A DNA stretch of 64,000 bases from Burkholderia sp. Bp9142 (GCF_003853415.1 NZ_QTPP01000004.1:62001-126000), one strand, 5' to 3'; shown: positions 1 through 8,362, numbered from the stretch's first letter. Translations and numbers: made by a program. The notes: a model not told the origin generated them from the letters alone.

Positions 1-940
1 GATCCGGCTGGCGAAGCTCAGCGCGGAAACGGGCTGCGAGATCCTGGGTAAGGCGGAGTTCATGAATCCGGGCGGATCGGTGAAGGATCGCGCGGCGCTC
101 TACATCATCCGCGACGCCGAGCAGCGCGGCGCGCTGAAGCCGGGCGGCACCGTCGTCGAGGGCACGGCGGGCAATACGGGCATTGGTCTTGCGCATATCT
201 GCGCCGCGCGCGGCTATCGCTGCGTGATTGTGATTCCCGACACGCAATCGCCGGACAAGATGGCGATCCTGCGCACGCTCGGCGCCGACGTGCGCCCGGT
301 GCCGGCGGCGCCGTACCGCGACCCGAACAACTATCAGAAGATTGCAGGGCGGCTTGCGGACGAACTCGACAACGCGGTATGGGCCAACCAGTTTGACAAC
401 GTCGTCAACCGGCAGGCGCACTACGAGACGACCGGGCCGGAAATCTGGCGCGACACGGCGGGCACGGTCGATGCGTTCGTCTGCGCGACCGGCACGGGCG
501 GCACGCTGGCGGGCGTGAGCCGCTACCTGAAGGAGCAGAATCCGGAGGTCCGGATCGTGCTGGCCGATCCCCACGGCAGCGGGCTCTACAGTTACGTGAA
601 GACGGGCGACCTCGGCACCGAAGGCAACTCGATCACCGAAGGCATCGGCTCGACGCGTGTCACCGCGAATCTCGCCGGCGCGCCGATCGACGACGCCGTG
701 CGGATCGATGATCCACTGTGCGTGAAGATGGTCTACCGGCTACTGCGCGAGGAGGGGCTGTATGTCGGCGGATCGAGCGGCATCAACGTCGCGGCGGCGG
801 TCTGGCTGGCGCGCCGGATGGGCCCGGGGCACACGATCGTGACCTTGCTGTGCGATCGCGGCGACATCTATCGAGCGCGGCTTTTCAACCGCGAATGGCT
901 GCGCGAAAAGGGGTTGGAACCGGAGTTGGAGCCCGAATGA
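1..940 (+). CDS. PLP-dependent cysteine synthase family protein, 5' end outside window
   Basis: This is the 3' part of a fold-type II PLP enzyme of the cysteine synthase/CBS-like family, which makes cysteine from O-acetylserine and sulfide or carries out a related beta-replacement. The frame is open from base 2, so the true start lies upstream and about 312 residues are visible. The PLP lysine sits in the motif NPGGSVKDR just after base 61. The substrate loop reads GTAGNTG, where CysK has TSGNTG. The phosphate-binding loop is ATGTGGTLAG. The Ser-to-Ala change and the long C-terminal tail make it CysK2-like rather than classical CysK. The exact substrate cannot be fixed from sequence alone. 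Confidence 0.85.
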   Translation, partial: IRLAKLSAETGCEILGKAEFMNPGGSVKDRAALYIIRDAEQRGALKPGGTVVEGTAGNTGIGLAHICAARGYRCVIVIPDTQSPDKMAILRTLGADVRPVPAAPYRDPNNYQKIAGRLADELDNAVWANQFDNVVNRQAHYETTGPEIWRDTAGTVDAFVCATGTGGTLAGVSRYLKEQNPEVRIVLADPHGSGLYSYVKTGDLGTEGNSITEGIGSTRVTANLAGAPIDDAVRIDDPLCVKMVYRLLREEGLYVGGSSGINVAAAVWLARRMGPGHTIVTLLCDRGDIYRARLFNREWLREKGLEPELEPE

Positions 941-1041
941 GGAAGGGGCGAAGCGGCGATTTCCATCGGGCCGAATGCGACCTATGCTGAACGAATCCGG
1001 AGCGATCTTCGTTCGCCCGATTTGCCCAGACGAGGTGTGCC

Positions 1042-1530
1042 ATGCCTATGTCAGCCACCCTGCAGGATTGCCTGCGTCAGAAGTCATCGCGGTACGAAGT
1101 CGTGTACCACCCGTATAGCCATACCAGCATGGAGACGGCCGCCGCCGCGCATATCCCCGGCGATCGCCTCGCGAAAACCGTGCTGCTCGAGGACGACGAA
1201 GGCTACGTCGCCGCCGTGTTGCCGACGTCGCACGCGGTGCGGCTGTCGGACCTCTGGGTCAAGACCGGCCGCCATCTCGTGCTCGCCAGGGAAATCGAAC
1301 TGCGCGAACTGTTCAAGGATTGCGACCTGGGCGCGTTGCCGCCGGTATGCATGGCGTACGGCATGAAGACGTTCCTCGAGGAACATCTCGCGCAGCAGCC
1401 GGAGGTATATTTCGAGGCCGGCGACCACGAAGCGCTGATCCACATGATGCAGGACGAATTCCTGTCGCTGATGGAGACGGCCGAGCGCGCGCATTTCTCG
1501 CACAAGATGCAGGGGATGTGGTTGTCCTGA
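1042..1530 (+). CDS. YbaK/EbsC-type aminoacyl-tRNA deacylase domain protein
   Basis: A 162-residue single-domain protein of the YbaK/ProX editing family, cytoplasmic enzymes that hydrolyse misacylated tRNAs such as Ala- or Cys-tRNA(Pro). Family hallmarks are the N-terminal segment with YHPYSHTSMETA, the lysine in GDRLAKTVLLEDD, and a C-terminal half with GALPPVCMAYGMKTFLEE. The last 35 residues (acidic, Met-rich) extend past the usual fold. It starts 101 bp after the cysteine synthase stop; ATG 1042 is preferred, with ATG 1048 two codons later as an alternative. The precise tRNA substrate is unknown. Confidence 0.8.
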   Translation: MPMSATLQDCLRQKSSRYEVVYHPYSHTSMETAAAAHIPGDRLAKTVLLEDDEGYVAAVLPTSHAVRLSDLWVKTGRHLVLAREIELRELFKDCDLGALPPVCMAYGMKTFLEEHLAQQPEVYFEAGDHEALIHMMQDEFLSLMETAERAHFSHKMQGMWLS

Positions 1531-1762
1531 TCGTCGTGTTGCGGGCAGTTTGCGGTGGATGGAGACGGCGTCTGGCGGGCGGCCGTCAGGGGCATTGCGT
1601 GTCGGCGAATTGGCCGAGGCCGGGTTTGCGCTGGAAACGACGGCTGCGGGCGACCGGTGAGGCGGAATTCCGGTGGCGTCTGGTAGGGATTTTAGTGGTG
1701 TTTCCAGATAAATTTCTAATTTGACATAATGGAATTTATCGAAGTTAAGTTTGTAGTAGCTT

Positions 1763-1799
1763 TTTAGAAATGTCGTGTTCTAGCCATTTAGAAATGTCG
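1763..1799 (+). repeat. Two direct copies of TTTAGAAATGTCG, likely IS end
   Basis: The 13-mer TTTAGAAATGTCG occurs at 1763-1775 and again at 1787-1799, 24 bp apart, in a locally A/T-rich patch unlike the surrounding DNA. It lies about 40 bp before the start of a transposase-like frame. Repeated short motifs at the end of an element are typical of transposase-binding termini, so this is read as the left end of a decayed insertion sequence. No matching inverted copy was found downstream. Confidence 0.5.
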
Positions 1800-1839
1800 C
1801 GTTTGGACCTCGGTAAGCTTGCCGGCTCCCCGTCAGATC

Positions 1840-2034
1840 ATGGAGCCGGCGATGCACCGAACAGCACTGGTGACATTGAACATGCGAGAACTCGACCGTC
1901 TGAAGGTAATCCAGGCTGTAGTGGATTTGGGCCTGAGGCCTGGCCGCGCGGCCGAACGGCTCGGGCTGACGACACGACAGATTCGCCGGCTGGTCGCCCG
2001 GTTGCGTGAGCACGGCTTGGCAGGATTTGTGTGA
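1840..2034 (+). pseudogene. N-terminal remnant of an IS transposase (helix-turn-helix part only)
   Basis: About 64 residues survive: a short leader followed by MRELDRLKVIQAVVDLGL and a winged-helix-like segment with AAERLGLTTRQIRRLV and LREHGLAGF. This matches the N-terminal DNA-binding region of ISNCY/IS1202-like transposases, which are normally over 400 residues. The frame stops at TGA 2032-2034 and no DDE catalytic core follows in any frame, so it is a fragment. The ATG at 1840 and the one at 1852 are equally plausible. It sits directly after the duplicated end motif at 1763-1799. Confidence 0.65.
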
Positions 2035-2057
2035 CGACGCAAGCCGGTGGCGGTCTA

Positions 2058-2299
2058 CCGCGACAAGGCATGCTCGAAACGTGTTCCAGCTCGTGGTCGC
2101 GCGCAATCGCGTAAAGCAAATCCGCGCACGCGGTTGCGCTCCGGGCGTCCGGGGCAAGCGAGTCGACAACGGCAAGCGCCACGTCCCAGAACGCCTCCCA
2201 ACGGTCGTACTCGCATTCCCGTTCGGCGCTTCGCTGGTGGGCCGGGTATAGCGCCGCCCATTCCCCCTGAATTTTTCGGCCGGAGCAAGCATCTGGCAT
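2058..2299 (-). pseudogene. Possible truncated hypothetical gene abutting the IS remnant
   Basis: The minus frame starting at ATG 2297-2299 gives about 80 residues of protein-like composition (contains WAALYPAHQR, DRWEAFWDVALAVVDSL and ADLLYAIARDHELEH), then becomes low-complexity Arg/Pro-rich where it runs into the IS remnant. I do not recognise the family. No clear ribosome-binding site is visible. The simplest reading is an ordinary gene cut at its 3' end by the insertion. Chance coding in GC-rich DNA is the alternative. Confidence 0.3.
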
Positions 2300-2902
2300 G
2301 AATGGATCGGCATCGTCCGGCGCGGGCGATATCGGATCGCATCTGCGGATCCGGGCAGATTTGCGCCAGTTTGGGTCGCGTTACGAGTGCCGGATAGCGC
2401 ACCGAGCATGCGCATCCGGCGGTAGCCCTGCCCTGATCCGCTTTTCGGAGCCATCCGATGATGCGTGTGAAGGTTCGGTCAGACGCGTTTTCAGACTCGA
2501 GACTTTGTGCAAACAATGAAGCTATTGTGATAAGAAAAGTTATCCGGATAGCATCGACAAACGAACGAAGTGCCCAATGTGTCACGAGCAAACCAGCACG
2601 CAGCGTTCGCAGCATTTGACCGCGCAAACGTCCGGATTCACGACGATTCCGATTCGACGCGCGTCATCGCACCATTGCCGGCTCGTTGGCGGTCACGTCG
2701 AGTCACCTCCACCCACACCGCTGCTGCACCGATCGCCGCCGCGGCCGTCCCCGCACTTCCCCGCATTTGTTCCTGCGACGCAAGACTGTTGGTCCACGGT
2801 GGGTGTTCGAACTCCGGCCCGGCGCGCCTAGAGTCTGGTCCATCGGATTCATCGATCCGGTCGGCACTGAAGCCGAAAACCAGTCACCTGTCGAGGCATC
2901 TC
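2300..2902. other. Non-coding stretch upstream of the SDR gene
   Basis: Roughly 600 bp without a convincing gene on either strand. The SDR frame stays open upstream to 2570 but that extension is Arg/His/Pro-rich, has no ribosome-binding site and does not resemble an SDR N-terminus. A more A/T-rich patch lies at about 2500-2560. No clear terminator or palindrome was seen. Confidence 0.5.
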
Positions 2903-3610
2903 ATGAGCACTTCCAAAGTCATCATCGTCACCGGCGCATCGCAAGGCATCGGTGCTGAAACGGTCAACGCATTCCGCGCACTGGGCCATCGGGTGGTCGC
3001 GACGTCCCGTTCGATCGGGCCGTCGGACGATCCCGATCTCGTCACCATCGCGGGCGACATCGGCGAGCCGCCGGTCGCGCGGCGTGTGGTCGACACCGCC
3101 ATCGAGCGCTTCGGCCGGGTCGACACGCTCGTCAACAACGCCGGCATCTTCATCGCGAAGCCGTTCACGCAGTACACGGCGGACGACTATGCGGCCATCA
3201 CCCGCGTGAACCTGGACGGCTTCTTCCACGTCACGCAGCGCGCGATCGCGGCGATGCAGCGGCACGGCAGCGGACACGTGGTCAGCATCACGACGAGCCT
3301 CGTCGACCACGCGAACAGCAACGTACCGTCGGTGCTCGCATCGCTGACGAAAGGCGGCCTCAATGCGGCGACGAAGTCGCTCGCGATCGAGTATGCGAAG
3401 GCCGGCATCCGCGTGAACGCCGTGTCGCCCGGCATCATCAAGTCGCCGATGCATGCACCCGACACGCATGCGATGCTCGCATCGCTGCATCCGGTCGGCC
3501 GGATGGGCGAGATGAGCGACATCGTCGGCGCGATCCTGTATCTCGATTCAGCGCCGTTCGTCACCGGCGAGATCCTGCATGTGGACGGCGGCCAGAGCGC
3601 CGGGCACTGA
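2903..3610 (+). CDS. SDR-family oxidoreductase lacking the catalytic tyrosine
   Basis: A 235-residue short-chain dehydrogenase/reductase. The NAD(P)-binding glycine motif TGASQGIG is at residues 10-17, the NNAG motif at 78-81, and the C-terminal VTGEILHVDGG is typical. The start at ATG 2903 is supported by GAGG six bases upstream and places the first beta strand (KVIIVTGAS) at the N-terminus. In the catalytic YxxxK motif the lysine is present (K150) but the tyrosine position is Ala146 (VLASLTK). Substrate and direction are unknown. It converges on a LysR gene. Confidence 0.85.
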   Translation: MSTSKVIIVTGASQGIGAETVNAFRALGHRVVATSRSIGPSDDPDLVTIAGDIGEPPVARRVVDTAIERFGRVDTLVNNAGIFIAKPFTQYTADDYAAITRVNLDGFFHVTQRAIAAMQRHGSGHVVSITTSLVDHANSNVPSVLASLTKGGLNAATKSLAIEYAKAGIRVNAVSPGIIKSPMHAPDTHAMLASLHPVGRMGEMSDIVGAILYLDSAPFVTGEILHVDGGQSAGH

Positions 3611-3721
3611 GCGCAAGGTAGCGAGAACGCGCCGGCGCGGATGGCGCGAGGCGGCCCGCCAGCGGCGCAGCCGTGCCGTTCGCGCCCCTCCCCACCCCGT
3701 TGCCGGTGTGACCGGACGCGG

Positions 3722-4654
3722 CTAGCGCGCCCGCTTGCCAGGCGCCTGCTCCAGATGTTCGATGAGAAAGTCGACGAAGACGCGTACACGCGACGACAGA
3801 TAGCGTGCATGCGGATACAGCAGCACGAACGGCCGCGACCGCCCGCCCTGGCCGGACAGCACCTCCGTGAGCGTGCCCTCCCGCAGGTCCCGTTCGACGA
3901 TGAAGCGATAGGTCTGGAACAGGCCCGCGCCGCTGCGTGCGAGCGTGACGCCGGCGAGGACGTCGCCCGATGCGCCGTAGCCGCCGGTCGTCGCGATTTC
4001 GATTTCCGCCGCGCCGTCGTCGAACAGCCACGGAATCGGCCGGCCGCTGCTCGGGAGCTCGAACTGGATGCATTCGTGCGCGTGCAGATCGTCGATGGCG
4101 CGCGGCACGCCGGCGCGCTTCAGGTAGCCGGGCGTCGCGACGACGACGAGTTCGGCGTCCTCCAGCGTGCGCGCGACGAGGCTCGAATCCGCCGGCGCAC
4201 GGCCGCGGATCGCAAGATCGAAGCCCTCCTCGGCGAAGTCGATGTTGCGGTTGCTCAGATGCGTGTCGACGCGTACGTCCGGGTATCGCTCGCGAAACGC
4301 GGGCAGCAGCGGCAGCACGCGATAGTGTCCGTAAGGCGTCGGCATGCTGATGCGCAGCACGCCCGCCGGGGTTGCCTGCTGGCCCGTTGCTTCGCGCTCC
4401 GCATCGACGAGCTGCGACAGCGCATCACGGCATTGCTCGAAGTAGCGCCGCCCGGAATCGGTCAGGCGGATCTGGCGCGTCGTCCGTACGAACAGGCGGA
4501 CACCGAGACGCTCCTCGAGCCGCGCGACCGACCGGCTGACCGCGGCCGGCGTAACGCTCGCCGCGGTCGCGGCGAGCGTGAAGCTGCCGAGTTCGGCTGC
4601 CAGGCAGAACAGCTCGATGCTGCCGAGCAGGAGGTCGTCGAATTTTCGTTGCAT
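3722..4654 (-). CDS. LysR-family transcriptional regulator
   Basis: A 310-residue LysR regulator. The N-terminal winged helix-turn-helix (about residues 5-65) contains LGSFTLAATAASVTPAAVSR. The effector-binding domain follows with RISMPTPYGHYRVLPLL and the DLAIRGR motif. The start at 4654 is chosen because GGAG precedes it and because upstream in-frame sequence does not look coding. It is divergent from the RidA gene at 4954, so RidA is its most likely target, with the 300 bp between them as the regulatory region. Confidence 0.88.
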   Translation of the reverse strand: MQRKFDDLLLGSIELFCLAAELGSFTLAATAASVTPAAVSRSVARLEERLGVRLFVRTTRQIRLTDSGRRYFEQCRDALSQLVDAEREATGQQATPAGVLRISMPTPYGHYRVLPLLPAFRERYPDVRVDTHLSNRNIDFAEEGFDLAIRGRAPADSSLVARTLEDAELVVVATPGYLKRAGVPRAIDDLHAHECIQFELPSSGRPIPWLFDDGAAEIEIATTGGYGASGDVLAGVTLARSGAGLFQTYRFIVERDLREGTLTEVLSGQGGRSRPFVLLYPHARYLSSRVRVFVDFLIEHLEQAPGKRAR

Positions 4655-4953
4655 GAGGGGGCTCCTGCCGTGTCCGGCGCTTCCATCGCCGGACGTCGAG
4701 GCAACGAGTGTGCATGAATCCCGGGCGGGAAACCAGCGAGCCGGCGAGCTCGGCAGGCACCACCGGGCGGCGGCGCCTGCATGCGTTCGCGTCGTTTCGT
4801 GCCGCGCGCGATTCGTTACATCGTGTGTCGAATCAATTGCGCGAACGATATTTACCGGCCCTGACCGCCTCACTAGAGTGACTCACGGAAGTTCTGGCGA
4901 GCGGCGCTTTCGCGCTGCGGCCGACCCATCAACCATCCCAGAAGGAGAACACG

Positions 4954-5418
4954 ATGACGATCGAACAGAAGCTGGCCGAACTCGGCTTCACGCTACCCGA
5001 ACCGCCGCAACCGCTCGGCAGCTATACCGCCGTCAGCGAAGCCGGCAACCTGTTGTTCGTGTCCGGGCAACTGCCGCTTGCCGACGGCAAGGTGGCCTAT
5101 ACGGGCCGCGTCGGCGAACAACTGAACGTCGATGACGGTCGGCACGCGGCGCAGCTCGCGGCGCTGAACGTGCTCGCGCAGATCAACCGGCACCTGGGCG
5201 GGTTCGACCGCCTGCATCACATCGTGCGGGTCGAGGGCCACGTCGCGTCGGCCGACGGCTTCTACGGCCAGCCGGCCGTGATCGACGGTGCCTCCGACCT
5301 GTTCGCCGCCGTGCTGGGCGACAAGGCGGGACACGCGCGCTCGGCCTTTTCCCAGCGCCAGTTGCCGGCCGACGCGGCCGTGATCCTGGTCGTGATCGCC
5401 GAAATTCGAGCGGCGTAA
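4954..5418 (+). CDS. RidA/YjgF-family protein
   Basis: A 154-residue RidA-superfamily protein. Members form trimers that hydrolyse reactive enamine/imine intermediates from PLP enzymes. Diagnostic segments are PPQPLGSYTAVSEAGNLLF, VSGQLPLADGK and the C-terminal region with HARSAFSQRQLPADAAV. The arginine that binds the carboxylate in canonical RidA is not in its usual context, so this may be one of the Rid subfamilies with other activity. A good ribosome site (GAAGGAG) precedes ATG 4954. The gene is divergent from a LysR gene. Confidence 0.85.
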   Translation: MTIEQKLAELGFTLPEPPQPLGSYTAVSEAGNLLFVSGQLPLADGKVAYTGRVGEQLNVDDGRHAAQLAALNVLAQINRHLGGFDRLHHIVRVEGHVASADGFYGQPAVIDGASDLFAAVLGDKAGHARSAFSQRQLPADAAVILVVIAEIRAA

Positions 5419-5579
5419 CCGGGTTGCCGCCGCCGAGACAACGCCCCTTCCGGCGGGCGTCTGCCCTGCCCGCCGTGAAATTTCCGCTCGCGCGCCGTCT
5501 TTTCAATATAAGGGATGCATCGCCGTCGGGCCTTGTCCCGCAAGGCCCGACACGATCCGGATACATTGAAATACAAAAT

Positions 5580-5598
5580 ATCGCATGCGATTTAATCG
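5580..5598 (+). promoter_or_regulatory. Putative OhrR operator 1 upstream of ohr
   Basis: The 12-bp perfect palindrome ATCGCATGCGAT is followed by TTA and ATCG, forming the pattern GCGAT-N3-ATCG. The same arrangement occurs at 5637-5655 and, with one change, at 8412-8430 in front of ohrR. A -35-like TTGACG lies at 5606-5611 between the two ohr sites. Assignment to OhrR is inferred from position and recurrence. Confidence 0.6.
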
Positions 5599-5636
5599 AA
5601 TCCGCTTGACGGCGCTCGACGTCTCGACGAAACTGC

Positions 5637-5655
5637 ATCGCATGCGATCGAATCG
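5637..5655 (+). promoter_or_regulatory. Putative OhrR operator 2 upstream of ohr
   Basis: Second copy of ATCGCATGCGAT followed by CGA and ATCG, centred 57 bp downstream of the first copy and ending 36 bp before the ohr start codon. Two spaced palindromes in front of a peroxide-inducible gene fit repression by a dimeric MarR-type regulator. Confidence 0.6.
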
Positions 5656-5691
5656 CACCTGAGAAAACCTTCCAACCTGACGGAGTGAACG

Positions 5692-6111
5692 ATGAGCAAG
5701 ATCGAAAAAGTGCTGTACACGGGCAAGACGCACACGACTTCCGGTGGCCGCGACGGCGCGGCGCGCAGTTCCGACGGCCGCCTCGACATCCAGCTGTCGT
5801 CGCCGGGCAGCGCCGGCACCGGCACCAACCCGGAACAACTGTTCGCAGCCGGCTGGTCGGCCTGCTTCATCGGCGCGATGCAGCTTGCAGCGCGCGCGGC
5901 GAAGGTGACGCTGCCGGCCGACCTCGCGGTCGACACCGAAGTGGACCTGGGCATCGGCGGCAACGCGTACTTCCTGCAGGCCCGCTTGAACGTAAGCGTG
6001 CCCGGGCTCGATCGTGACGTCGTGCAGCACATCGTCGACACCGCGCATCAGACCTGCCCGTACTCGAAGGCGACGCGCGGCAACATCGACGTCGAGATCC
6101 GCATCGTCTGA
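5692..6111 (+). CDS. ohr: Organic hydroperoxide resistance protein Ohr
   Basis: A 139-residue Ohr/OsmC-family thiol peroxidase that reduces organic hydroperoxides in the cytoplasm with lipoylated-protein electron donors. The two catalytic cysteines are Cys58 (GWSACFIGAM) and Cys122 (HQTCPYSKAT). The N-terminal VLYTGKTHTTSGGRDG contains the conserved active-site arginine. Length and spacing match the Ohr rather than OsmC subfamily. A ribosome site (CGGAG) precedes the start. Two operator-like palindromes lie 37-112 bp upstream, and ohrR is nearby at 7907-8362. Confidence 0.95.
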   Translation: MSKIEKVLYTGKTHTTSGGRDGAARSSDGRLDIQLSSPGSAGTGTNPEQLFAAGWSACFIGAMQLAARAAKVTLPADLAVDTEVDLGIGGNAYFLQARLNVSVPGLDRDVVQHIVDTAHQTCPYSKATRGNIDVEIRIV

Positions 6112-6174
6112 GCATTGCATCGGGCGGCCAGGCGCCGCTCTCACGAATGTCCTGCCATTTTCTTGTCGAGGTGA

Positions 6175-6504
6175 ATGATGAAAACCCAATTGATCGCTGC
6201 CGTTCTCGTCGCCGTATCCGCTGCCGTTGCCGCGCCGGCCTTTGCCAATGACGCCGTCGTGACCCGTGCACAAGTGCGTGCCGAACTCTTCCAGCTGCAG
6301 CAAGCCGGCTATGTGCCGGGCCGTGCGAACGATCCGCACTATCCGGACGACCTGCAGGCGGCGCTGACCCGTATCCACGCGAACGACACCGTCGCGGCCG
6401 ATGCGTCGGCGTCCGGTTATGGCAGCGACACTGCAGCCGCCACGCAGTCGGGCAGCCGTTCCGTCACGCGTGTCGCCGAGCGCTCGATCTACTTCGGCCA
6501 TTGA
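6175..6504 (+). CDS. DUF4148 secreted protein (copy 1)
   Basis: A 109-residue exported protein of the DUF4148 family, common in Burkholderia and of unknown function. It has an N-terminal signal peptide (KTQLIAAVLVAVSAAVAAPAF), then the family core with VTRAQVRAELFQLQQAGY, and a conserved C-terminal AERSIYFGH. There are two adjacent ATG codons; either could be used, with GAGGTGA upstream. The next gene is a close paralogue in the same orientation, so this is a tandem duplication. Confidence 0.85.
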   Translation: MMKTQLIAAVLVAVSAAVAAPAFANDAVVTRAQVRAELFQLQQAGYVPGRANDPHYPDDLQAALTRIHANDTVAADASASGYGSDTAAATQSGSRSVTRVAERSIYFGH

Positions 6505-6577
6505 ACGAAACCGAGTTCGGCGCCGATTGCCGGCGTGCCGCGCACAACCCTGGACGCACTCTTTTCTACCGAGGTGA

Positions 6578-6907
6578 ATGATGAAGTCCCAACTGATTGC
6601 AGCCCTGCTCGTCGCCGTGTCGGCTGCCGTTGCCGCGCCGGCCTTCGCGACCGAAAGCACCGTGACGCGTGCGCAGGTGCGGGCGGAGCTGGCCGCGCTC
6701 CAGCAGGCCGGCTATCTGCCGAATCGCCCGAACGATCCGGCCTATCCGGACAACCTGCAGGCAGCGCTGAAGCGGGTTCGCGACAACGACACGACGGCGA
6801 CCGACACGCAGGCAGCCGGTTATGGCGGCAACGCCGACGGCGCGGCGCAATCCGGCAGTCGCAGCGCGATTCGCACGGCCGAGCGCTCGATCTATTTCGG
6901 TCATTGA
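6578..6907 (+). CDS. DUF4148 secreted protein (copy 2)
   Basis: Same length (109 residues) and architecture as the preceding gene: signal peptide KSQLIAALLVAVSAAVAAPAF, core VTRAQVRAELAALQQAGY, C-terminus AERSIYFGH. The two are nearly identical in the signal peptide and C-terminus and diverge mostly in the middle. The 5' leaders, including the GAGGTGAATGATG context, are also duplicated. A strong terminator follows 36 bp after the stop. Confidence 0.85.
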   Translation: MMKSQLIAALLVAVSAAVAAPAFATESTVTRAQVRAELAALQQAGYLPNRPNDPAYPDNLQAALKRVRDNDTTATDTQAAGYGGNADGAAQSGSRSAIRTAERSIYFGH

Positions 6908-6943
6908 ATGTCGCGACGAAATCGGCGATACCGCCAGTCAAAT

Positions 6944-6976
6944 AAAGCGCATGCGATGTAATCGCATGCGCTTTTT
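6944..6976 (+). terminator. Rho-independent terminator with operator-like arms
   Basis: A perfect 14-bp stem (AAAGCGCATGCGAT / ATCGCATGCGCTTT) with a 3-nt loop GTA, followed directly by T residues, ends the DUF4148 pair. Each arm carries CGCATGCGAT, and the loop region reads GCGAT-GTA-ATCGC, the same pattern as the putative OhrR operators. It therefore may serve as a protein-binding site as well as a terminator. Confidence 0.85.
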
Positions 6977-7048
6977 GTTCGTCTGCGACATGTGCGGGCG
7001 ATCGCGTCTATGCTGTGCGACGGACGGCCTTCAATCCAGGAGCAGGCG

Positions 7049-7792
7049 ATGCGGGAAGCAACGACGGGACGCGAAGCAGTCGGATCGCATCCGCTCGACA
7101 ATGTCGTATGGAATGCGCTCGCCGGCGAGCAGCAGCGTTTCGCACTCGGCGACGAGCGTGCGCGGCGGTTCCCTCCCACGCTCGCGCCGTTTGCCGGCAT
7201 GGCCGACCGCAGTCCGGTCGCTCTGGACGCGTTGCGCGAACTGGTCGACGCGCACGGACCGGCGGCTCTGGTCACGCCGGACGAGATCACGACGCCGACC
7301 GGTTTTTCCGTGGTGCGGCGCGCGATGCTGCATCAAATGATCTGGCGAGGCGCACTCGACGACGCGCATCCTTTGGCGCCTGTCCGGCTGACCGAAGCCG
7401 ACGTGCCGGAGATGCTCGAGCTGATCACGGCGACGGAACCGGGCCCGTTCGGCCCGCGCACCGTCGAGTTCGGTGGTTATATCGGTTTCCGGAGGCAGGG
7501 CCGGCTCGTGGCGATGGCCGGTGAGCGGATGAGAGCCGGCGGCCATGCCGAGATCAGCGCCGTGTGCGTGGATCCCGCGTTTCGGGGCCAGGGCCTCGCA
7601 GCCGGACTGATCCGGTCATTGATCGCGGCGATCCGCGCGCGGGAAGAAACGCCGTTCCTGCACGTGCTCACGTCGAATCACATCGCGATCGAGCGCTATC
7701 GGGCACTCGGCTTCACGACGCGTCGCGACATGCATTTGCTGGTGCTGGGGCGCGCGGAGACCGGGACGGGCCAGCCGCAGAGCCGGTCGTAA
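7049..7792 (+). CDS. GNAT-family N-acetyltransferase (FR47-like)
   Basis: A 247-residue protein whose C-terminal half (about residues 110-235) is a GNAT acetyltransferase fold. The acetyl-CoA-binding motif A is seen as SAVCVDPAFRGQGLAAGLI, and motif B includes HVLTSNHIAIERYRALGF. The N-terminal 110 residues are typical of the FR47-like group. ATG 7049 is preferred because CCAGGAG lies just upstream; the in-frame upstream extension to 6992 overlaps the terminator region. Substrate unknown. It lies between ohr and ohrR. Confidence 0.85.
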   Translation: MREATTGREAVGSHPLDNVVWNALAGEQQRFALGDERARRFPPTLAPFAGMADRSPVALDALRELVDAHGPAALVTPDEITTPTGFSVVRRAMLHQMIWRGALDDAHPLAPVRLTEADVPEMLELITATEPGPFGPRTVEFGGYIGFRRQGRLVAMAGERMRAGGHAEISAVCVDPAFRGQGLAAGLIRSLIAAIRAREETPFLHVLTSNHIAIERYRALGFTTRRDMHLLVLGRAETGTGQPQSRS

Positions 7793-7906
7793 CGGACCGG
7801 GCGCAGCGGTGCGCCGGTTCCTGGCCGCCGGAAATGTATGGCAATCGCGGAGGGAGCCGGCGGCAATCGCGTCGCCGGCCCGATATCGAAACCTGCGTTT
7901 ATTCGT

Positions 7907-8362
7907 CTATTCGTCGATCGAAGCGATCAGGTTGCCGCGCAGCGTGACGATCGCCTTCTGCATCTTCGCGAACTCGTCGGACTTCAGCCCGGTGGCTTCG
8001 ACCAGGTTCATGTCGAGCCCCTTCTCGCGCACGCGGCGGCCGCTTTTCGTCAGGCTCACGAGCACCTGGCGCTCGTCCGACGGATCGCGGTGCCGCTCCA
8101 GATAGCCCATCGCCTCGAGCTTCTTCAGGATCGGTGTCAGCGTGTTCGACTCGAGGAACAGCTTTTCGCCGAGTTGCCCGACCGTCTGGTTGCCCTCCTC
8201 CCACAGCGCAATGATCGTGATGTATTGCGTGTACGTGAGGCCGAGCTCTTCGAGGATCGGCTTGTATGCCTTGCCGAACGCGAGGTTCGTCGAGTAGATC
8301 GCAAAACACAGGAACTCGGACAGTTGCGGCGTGGCGGGCGATTGTGCTTCGGTCGGTTTCAT
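7907..8362 (-). CDS. ohrR: MarR-family organic peroxide sensor OhrR
   Basis: A 151-residue MarR-type repressor of the OhrR group, which releases DNA when its N-terminal cysteine is oxidised by organic hydroperoxides. The sensing cysteine is Cys19 (SEFLCFAIYS), with the tyrosine of TYTQYITI that normally hydrogen-bonds it. The wing segment with DERQVLVSLTKSG is typical. The start at 8362 follows GGAG. The operator-like motif at 8412-8430 sits 50-68 bp upstream and matches the two sites at ohr, which suggests autoregulation. Confidence 0.93.
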   Translation of the reverse strand: MKPTEAQSPATPQLSEFLCFAIYSTNLAFGKAYKPILEELGLTYTQYITIIALWEEGNQTVGQLGEKLFLESNTLTPILKKLEAMGYLERHRDPSDERQVLVSLTKSGRRVREKGLDMNLVEATGLKSDEFAKMQKAIVTLRGNLIASIDE

